Of a DNA stretch of 9,356 nucleotides, positions 1 through 7,100 are shown piece after piece. Numbering within the stretch: position 1 is the stretch's first letter; each line of letters starts with the position of its first letter. A program made the translations under genes and the position numbers. This DNA is from an uncultured Flavobacteriales bacterium (GTDB lineage: Bacteria; Bacteroidota; Bacteroidia; Flavobacteriales_D; Sanyastnellaceae), in the NCBI GenBank assembly GCA_913057815.1, contig CAJXOV010000059.1:1-9356 (forward strand), in the 5' to 3' direction. Below the pieces are notes generated by a model that was given only the letters and a program-made list of their open reading frames with translations, was not told the origin of the DNA and ran no database searches.

Positions 1-42
1 CCTCTCTATTCGTCGGCAGCGTCAGATGTGTATAAGAGACAG
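1..42 (+). other. Nextera i5-side sequencing adapter (artefact, not genomic)
   Basis: Bases 10-42 match the 33-base Nextera read-1 transposase adapter: the 14-base TCGTCGGCAGCGTC (10-23) followed by the 19-base Tn5 mosaic end AGATGTGTATAAGAGACAG (24-42). Bases 2-9, CTCTCTAT, equal the Nextera i5 index known as N502/S502 as I remember it, and base 1 (C) fits the last base of the P5 segment before that index. The block is thus a contiguous piece of library construct joined to genome at 43. It should be trimmed, and no biological feature should be read from it. The adapter match is seen directly; the index identity is from memory. Confidence 0.97.
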
Positions 43-62
43 GGTGGAGGCGGAGGTGGAGG
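43..62 (-). repeat. Proline-codon hexamer repeat at contig break
   Basis: On the coding strand this stretch reads as CCTCCA, CCTCCG, CCTCCA and then CC, a near-perfect 6-base tandem repeat encoding the polyproline run of the TonB-like protein (residues 66-71 and part of 72). Genomic sequence ends inside it, so the true repeat length is unknown. Such a G/C-rich low-complexity run in an otherwise AT-rich contig could help explain why assembly stopped here. Confidence 0.75.
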
Positions 63-257
63 CGTAGACGCAGCCACTATTTCTTCCTCTAATTCATCAA
101 TATTCTGAACCTTTTTACCAGTATCTAGCTCCTTAATATCATAAGACGTAATTACGAACGACACCAGTAATAGCGAAAGGACACTGCACGCACCTAGTGC
201 TCTCCATCCGAATTTTTTTCGTTCCAGATTCGCTTCTTTAGATTTTTTTAATTCCAT
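43..257 (-). CDS. TonB-family energy transducer, N-terminal part only
   Basis: This encodes the first 71 residues of a TonB-like protein, which spans the inner membrane and periplasm and passes proton-motive force to TonB-dependent outer-membrane receptors. The start is ATG at 257-255. The N-terminus MELKKSKEANLERKK is the basic cytoplasmic leader typical of Bacteroidetes TonB proteins. A single membrane anchor follows at about residues 18-38, then an acidic stretch (DELEEE, about 54-59) and a proline run from residue 66. That is the usual beginning of the periplasmic proline-rich linker. The C-terminal TonB domain is absent because genomic sequence stops at 43. The frame stays open into the adapter and gives a spurious tail (CLLYTSDAADE) with a TAG stop at 8-6; neither is real. 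The gene lies 50 nt downstream of the VanZ-like gene on the same strand. Assignment to TonB is strong from the N-terminus, but which TonB paralogue it is, and its substrates, cannot be told. Confidence 0.85.
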
Positions 258-307
258 TTCTCTCTAATTAAAGATATGACTTGTAAATAAACAATTTTTA
301 TTCCAAA

Positions 308-691
308 TTAATTCAGGATATCTCTGAAAAATAATTTTAAAATCACAATTCCAACGACTATCCCTGCTGCATTAGCCAGTATGTCTAAGAAGTCAGTGTG
401 CCTTTCCGAGAAAACACTGCCTTGGATTAGCTCTAGAACTGTTCCATATAACAAACAGGCTAAAGCTGTAAATCGTATGCTTTTCCGCTTTATTACTTTA
501 AAGCGACTCTGTTTAAAAACAGAGAATGTAAGGGAACACATTAAAATTGCAAAAACGCCAGCATGCGCTACTTTATCTGGCTCAAGAATGTTCCAAAAAC
601 TTACGCTTGGCATGTTTGAACCTGGGATTCCATAAAGCACAAGTATGATAAGAGCCCAGAAACCTGAAAATATGAAATGTCTCCAGAGCAA
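308..691 (-). CDS. VanZ-like family small membrane protein
   Basis: A 127-residue integral membrane protein with four hydrophobic segments, at about residues 6-22, 42-60, 73-90 and 103-121. The family signature is visible: a conserved PDKVAHAGVF-type segment opening helix 2 (38-47), then E87 and Q90 at the end of helix 3, R97, D100 and D103, and N107/G110 in helix 4. This fits the VanZ-like family, named after the teicoplanin-resistance accessory protein VanZ. Most chromosomal members, including this one, have no established role and should not be called resistance genes. The start is inferred to be TTG at 691-689. An in-frame stop lies at 706-704, no ATG or GTG lies between, and the next Met is residue 27, which would remove helix 1. 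The TTG is 4 nt past the gcvH stop, so translation is probably coupled to gcvH. Family call confident; start moderately so. Confidence 0.85.
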   Translation of the reverse strand: MLWRHFIFSGFWALIILVLYGIPGSNMPSVSFWNILEPDKVAHAGVFAILMCSLTFSVFKQSRFKVIKRKSIRFTALACLLYGTVLELIQGSVFSERHTDFLDILANAAGIVVGIVILKLFFRDILN

Positions 692-695
692 AACT

Positions 696-1073
696 TTAAC
701 CGGTTATTTTTCCGTAATCTTCTGCTGAAAGTAATTCGTCTAACTCTTTAGTATCAGAGATTTTTATTTTAACCATCCAGCCCTCACCATATGGATCTTC
801 ATTGACTGCTTCTGGTTTACCTTCTAACTCTTCATTGAATTCTAGAACCTCTCCTGAAAGAGGCATAAACAAGTCAGATACAGTTTTAACTGCTTCCACA
901 GAACCAAAAGTCTCTTCAGCATCTAAAGTTTCACCTACGGTGTCTATATCTACGTATACAATGTCACCAAGCTCACCTTGAGCAAATGCCGTTATTCCAA
1001 TAGTGGCTATGTCACCATCAATTTTAATCCACTCGTGGTCTTTTGTATACTTTAAGTCTTTCGGAAAATCCAT
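696..1073 (-). CDS. gcvH: Glycine cleavage system H protein
   Basis: A 125-residue soluble protein of the usual H-protein length. It carries the lipoyl arm that shuttles the aminomethyl group of glycine from the P protein to the T protein and presents dihydrolipoamide to the L protein. The N-terminus [11 protein letters not shown] is the family hallmark, and the lipoylation motif [11 protein letters not shown] places the modified lysine at K63. The downstream [22 protein letters not shown] block (about 79-100) is also typical. The start is ATG at 1073-1071, with MDFPKDLKY in the expected position. The genes gcvP and gcvT are not in the window, which is common in Bacteroidetes, where gcvH often sits alone beside sprA. 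It is 96 nt downstream of sprA and 4 nt upstream of the VanZ-like gene. A candidate promoter in the gap suggests it can be transcribed separately from sprA. Confidence 0.97.
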   Translation of the reverse strand: MDFPKDLKYTKDHEWIKIDGDIATIGITAFAQGELGDIVYVDIDTVGETLDAEETFGSVEAVKTVSDLFMPLSGEVLEFNEELEGKPEAVNEDPYGEGWMVKIKISDTKELDELLSAEDYGKITG

Positions 1074-1097
1074 TTTCTATGTTGGGTTTATATATTC

Positions 1098-1124
1098 CAA
1101 AAGTAGATATTCCTATTAAATAAA
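1098..1124 (-). promoter_or_regulatory. Candidate Bacteroidetes-type promoter for gcvH
   Basis: Read on the minus strand, 1105-1098 is TACTTTTG, an exact match to the Bacteroidetes -7 consensus TAnnTTTG. A TTTA at 1124-1121 stands 15 nt upstream where the -33 TTTG element would be, so the upstream box is imperfect and the spacing a little short. Transcription would begin around 1090-1093, leaving a leader of about 20 nt before the gcvH ATG. The gap lies between sprA and gcvH, so it could give gcvH and the VanZ-like gene expression independent of sprA. An 8-base degenerate match in an AT-rich gap can occur by chance. Confidence 0.35.
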
Positions 1125-1169
1125 CTAGGTAGAATAGCACGAAAATATTGCTACGCTAAAAGGTTGAAT

Positions 1170-4100
1170 TTATTGAGTCAATGTGAACCTTAAAGAAATA
1201 CCTGAACTAATATTAGATGTTCTAAAAGAGGTAGATATTTTAGGTTCTGTTATCTGATGATCATAGAAGAATCTAACTGTCAATTTATCAGACACCTGCA
1301 AGTCTGCTGATGTTTTTAGTGAGAATAATCTCTGTCCAGCTGTTACTTGGTTTTGTCTTTCTTCAATTCTTCTAATCACAGTAGAATTATCTCTAATAGT
1401 AAGATCAGCTCTTAGGTTAATTGGAGAATTCTCTAAGTATCTTCCAGGAAGTCTACTTCTTTTACTTCTTAACCAACCGATAGGAACTTCAGGAATTTTA
1501 CCTCCTAGACCTATGATAAATGACCTACTCTTAGTTTCTGTAACTTGGTAATTAGCCAATCCAAGAGTAATTGTTCTATCTCTTCTAAATTCAATTTTAA
1601 TCTGAGGATCTATTGGCTTTTTATTCTTATTCTTCTTATTAAGAGTCATGTCGAATCCTAATAGAGGTGAAAGCTGTTCAGAAATTGTAACTGTACTAAT
1701 TTGTTTGGGATCTATGTAATTAGCAAAATCAGATTGATCTAATTCTTCTTGAATATCTGGAACTGATTCAGTAGGTCCTACATATCCTACATTAGTCAGG
1801 TAAGACATGTTATAGTTAGCCTTATAACTATGGTTAATTCTGAACTGCTTAAAGATCTTTTTCATAGACTTGATCTTAGTAAGTCCATTGTATCTTACAG
1901 TCCAATTAGGAGCCATCTTCACTCCAGTAGGGCTCGTACTAACCTTGTCCGTTGCTTTACCGGTATAGGCTGCTACAAAGGCAGGAATTACTACTCTTTG
2001 ACTTAATGGACCATATCCGGTATAATAACCTTGTAAAGGATCTAATTCAGTGTCATTAAATTGATACTCTTGACTTACTATTTCTGAAACGTCAAGTCTG
2101 TTTAAAAGGAATTGATCAAATACATCAGATGTATTGTCATCATTATCATTTATAAATGAAGAGGACCAAGCCACTATAGAAGCACTATAATTTCCTGTCT
2201 CATTAGGTGATTGGGAAATATAATCTCCCCATTGACCGTCTACTACTCCATCTACTATATCCAGCCCTTCCAAATCTACATCATTAATAGCGAAAGGATC
2301 ATAAACATAGAAACTACTATTGTTTATAGACGATTGGCTATTCATATTTAGCTCAATTTTCACATCTTTTATAGGCTCTATGTTAGCTCTAAAATTGTAT
2401 GATTCAGAGAAGGTGTTGCTTTGAAGAATGTTTAAATTAGATTGTTGTACTAACCATTCACTATCAGAAACATCTTCTAATAAACCTGTTGAGCCTGTCC
2501 CGAAAATCGATTTTTCCTGTTGACCGATCAGAAATCCTAGCCCAGGACCGTTGAAGTTTCTGTCCATACCCAGTAAATAGGTGTCCTGTCCATATCCTGG
2601 AAGGAACGTGCTTTCATTTCGGGAATAACTACCAGAAACGTTTTTCACCATCATACCTAGTTTAATCACTTCATGAAGAGGGTTAAAAGAATTATCCTTT
2701 TTCTTTTTCTTCTTGCCTTCTATTGGTTCACCGAATCCGTCTACTTCTTCCTCCTCCTCTTTCTCTTTTTCTTCTTTCTTTTTGTTCTTAGGCTTTTTAC
2801 CTTTACTAAGAGCTTTCAGGTAGTCTGATTTATTATAAAGCGTTGCAAAATTTGCCTGTGCATTCAGAGTAATGTTTCTGCTGTTTTCAATAGTGTTTCC
2901 TAAAGTGTCTTGGGCAAAAGGTGCTCTATTCCATCTGAATGTAGAGCCATATCCTGCATCGGCACTTATGAAATCAATAATAGGAAACTTATTCAATGGA
3001 AGTTTGTAATTCAGTCCAGTACTATGGTTGTATGCCGTAGTAATTCCTGGAGCTATACCAACTGTGTCTGTACCAAAACCATTTAAAGCCGAAAGTTGGT
3101 CTTTATACTCATCTTTGGTAAATCTATCTCTTACTCCTTGAGGTTCTCTAATTAGCGCTTGATTAGCAGCACTAAAATCAAATTTCAATGATTTAGTAAG
3201 GTCATATCTAAGCGTATAATTTCTATTCCAGTTCCAGTTTTTAACTACTTGATCTAGTATAATGGCATTAGTAGGAGCATCTAATAGAATAGCAGTATTA
3301 TCCCTGATTCTACTTTCTCTATACATTCTGTCCATAGTCGTACTAAATCCTAGTTGTTTAGGACCAATATTGAAATTGAAATCTTTGATAAACTTCAATG
3401 CTTTAGCGTCTTTAACAAAACCAATTTTAGCAAATGGTTTTACTTCAAGCGGTTTATACGAAAATGCATAATTGAATCCTGCGCTTTCATTTATCGTTAA
3501 ATCATTTTCGGTGTTAATGTCAGTAGCATATATATCACTGTAATTATAGGAAACCGAGAAGTTCTTTATGCTATAAAAAGGAGTTTGCTTCTTTCCTGAG
3601 CCTTTTCCTTTATCGGCACCTTTTCCACCTCCTTTACCAGGATCAGATTTATCGTTAGTCTTCTTATCTTTTTTATCGGACTTGCCTTTTGGACTAATTC
3701 TTACGTTCGAGAAGTTTAAGTTTCTTCGAACCTCATAGGACCTACTGTTTTTCTTTCGGGTGAGCTGTTCAGTTGGTGAAAGGTCATTCGAACTATCAGA
3801 TAGTTCTACATCAGGTGATAACGGGTCAAATTGAGGAGTGCTTTCACTCAGTGAGTATCCTAAGTATACAGGTAGCTGAACACCTAGGTCTTCTCCAAAT
3901 AATTTTCCGATTTGTAAAGTGGTGTTGGCATTAAAAGTCTTTATAGTCTCTCGTTGTCTTTCTTGGATTCTTTGTTCTAGACTTCCAAAACCTGGAGTAG
4001 AAATAGAACCGGCCAATGATAAATTACCAAAATCAGCTAAAGTTGTACTTAGCGTAGCTAGAGCTGCTCCACCTCCCTGATTATTGAAATCAGTTAATCT

Positions 4101-7100
4101 AAGCTCGTTTGCCCAAACTATAGCACATTCAGATAACCCATCATCTACATTGTAAGGGTTATTATCCTTATCAGGATTTTTTAGTCCTATCATCACTGTA
4201 ACTACATTGGCTAAATTTGGATTCCCTTTCACTCTAATTCTAGAATCTGACGGTGCATTGGAAGACTCGAAAACGGTAAGTTTGTCAACATTAGCAGCGT
4301 TTCTTTCTAGTTTGGCTTCTTGTAGTAAGCTAAGTTGAATATCAAATATGTTTTCATCAGGCCAAATATCTTCAGCTGAATTGTCTGTTTGTTCAGTAAC
4401 AGTCAAAGGAATTTCATACTCATAGTAATTCTCATCAAAATCACTCCCTAATCGAAGGAAACAAGCCATGTCACCTTTTTGTAGTTGATTATTGAGATCA
4501 CCACTTTCTGCATGCACAAACATCTTAAGCCGTTTATACATCCTCATATCAAAATTGACATTTCGATAGGTGGCTCGTGCATCTCCATCTTCGAGATTAC
4601 AGACTTCCATGGATAAACTCTGTTCATTTAAGTTTCGAAGGTTAGCTGCTCCCACGTCTATTTCTCGGATTATTCCAGGAGGCTCTACATATCTTATAGG
4701 TTCTCTATTGGAGTTCTCTTCTATATTCACAGCATTTACTACAAATGAAGTTTCATCATTATCATTTTGGTCTATCTCTCCTGGTGCTTCTAAAGAACCT
4801 TGATAAACTCTCCATTCTCCTCTAATCAGTTCTAATCTAGCAAACCTTAAAGTAACTTCTTCATCCCATCCTTGCATGAACATTCTCATGAAACGGATAC
4901 TTCTGAAGTCTGTAATACCATTAAAGCTTTTTTGGAAGTCTCTAACAGGTATTTTGAACTGGTACCAAGTAATGGGTCTACTTTCGGTTTCTTCGGTGTT
5001 TTTAGTAGTTCTAAAAACATCAGTAAGGTAATTATTCCCAATATTCTCTACGGTTAAATCCTGTGGCTTAAGACTCACTTTATACTGGTAGTAACTCTCT
5101 ATAGTATTCAGAGTATTATCCTTGTTAATATCCTCTGTGTTAGGAATTGTTGTAGCGGCTTCTTGTTGGTTTAGTGAGTTTCCGTCATAACCGTTAAAAC
5201 TCTTATGTCTATCTAAAGTGTTTGCTCCGCCTGAGATATCTCTTCTTGGGTAGAAGTAATCATCCGCTGATACATCGGCTAGAATGGCATTGTAAGCTTC
5301 AGTGGTAAGCGGTGAGTTTTGCAACGCAGTAAGGTAATTGTACTCATTTTCGAAAAACTCAGCTTCATCACTATTGTTTAAACCATCAATACCAATATCC
5401 TGTAGTTCAAAATTCGAAGATGAATTATCGAAAGCATTTACCACATTGAAATTACTCGGGTCCGGGATAAAACCAAAACTTGTAGAGTCAATAGGAGAAT
5501 CTTGATTTTCACTAGGATATCCGTTTTCAAAACTTAGACCTGAATCGCTAAGGATATCTTCACTAACATTTCCAAGGTTGAAGTACAGATCTCCACCATT
5601 TTCATTTGGAGAATCTTCATGGAATGGATCCATCATCCAAAACTGAATAAATTCGATGTTACTAGATTCAAAATCGTTCACTGTTAATGACCGTTGAATT
5701 CCTCCCCATCTGCTTTCAGGGTCTGCTAGAAGACCATCAGGAGTTAAACCTTCAGATTCCGCAGGAAGATTCGGATCATCTTCAGAAAGATCATAATTAT
5801 AAGGCCCTCTTTCTTCTGGATAATAGGTCATATCCAGCGTAGCAATATTTCTAGGAGTTCCAGGTGATAATTCTCTGTCTGGAAATACTTCTTCCTCTAG
5901 AATTTCACGCATACGGTGATCACTCCTTACAAACCCATCTACTCCGTCTATACTAGAGTTTGGCTGATAGAAAATAGGATCTATCTGATACCAACTCATC
6001 TTGGCTCGGTTACTATTTATTATAATGCTATCTTCAATAAGAGCTTCAGGAAATAGGTTTGGTTGATGACGAGGTGTACTCGCTAAAAACCACTGATTAA
6101 GAGCTCTTAAGTCAATAGTAGATTGACTACCTTCGAAATCATCTATATATGCATTTCCGTTTTTCCCAATTGCTCTAGAATAACCAGGGATTAGATATGC
6201 ACCTTCTGCATTGAAGTCAATCGTAGACTTAGCTTTAGTTTCATAAAAAGGAAGTCTGTCAACCAATGACGTTATAAATCTACTCTCCGCTCTATATTTC
6301 AAATCAGCACCTATAATGGTGTTGTTAACAGGTTCATCACCAACGTTGATTTTTTGAGTCAACGGTCTTTCTCTTAAATTTAATATGGTAGCTCCTATAT
6401 TTATGTCATCACTGATTTCATAGTCAAACCTAGATCCCAAGAGGGTTTTAGTCTGAATGTTAAATAGAGAATTACTCTCTAAGGATACATTAATGGGAGT
6501 TCCACTATCTAGAAGACTTTCGTTTAATATTCTAACTCTACCTAAGTTGTAATCTACAGTGTAATCTTGATTTTCAACAAGTTTAACTCCTCCAGAAGTA
6601 ACGGAAACAGAACCTTGAGGAATATTAATAGAGTTAAGACTGATTTCACTACTCGAACTAGATTTATATTGTCCACGAATACTGAATCGATTTTTAGCAG
6701 GTATCTGTTGTGCAGCAGTCTTAGTACTGTCGTACAATTCTTGAAAAACAACCTGGCTAACTAATGCATTGACTTCTGCATCAGAAAGACTATACGCTGA
6801 TGCCGAGTCGGTAATGTACTTTACTAAGTGGTTACCAAAAGGTTCTACTGTAGGTAGGTATAATCTACCGTTTTGAGAATTTATCAATCCACCTTGCGTA
6901 GCTGCATTATCTACGAAATCGAAAACTCCATCCTGATAAGGTTCACCATTGACGTTGATTTTATCCATGTCCAGAACCTGAACTAATAATTTTCCGTCAA
7001 GTGGTTCTCTTGGAATGTAATTTTGATCAATTCCAGTAGAAGGGTTGTTATACCACACATCTAATCTAAAATCTTCAGAATTAACTCCAAACGCTCCCAT

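Noticed and set aside
269..276. TATCTTTA (minus strand) as a -7 box for the TonB-like gene
   Set aside because: It has one mismatch to TAnnTTTG and no good upstream element at usual spacing, and it would leave a leader of roughly 10 nt.
381..635. Plus-strand open frame of 84 codons
   Set aside because: It lies entirely antisense to the VanZ-like gene, whose conserved motifs are clear, and its translation resembles no family.
308..691. A glycopeptide-resistance gene (vanZ)
   Set aside because: The family resemblance is real, but no vanHAX or other resistance genes are nearby and chromosomal VanZ-like proteins of this type are widespread without a resistance role.
1135..1153. Stem TAGCA/TGCTA with a 9-nt loop after sprA as a rho-independent terminator
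   Set aside because: The stem is only 5 bp and no U-run follows it on the transcribed strand. Such short inverted repeats are expected by chance in AT-rich DNA.
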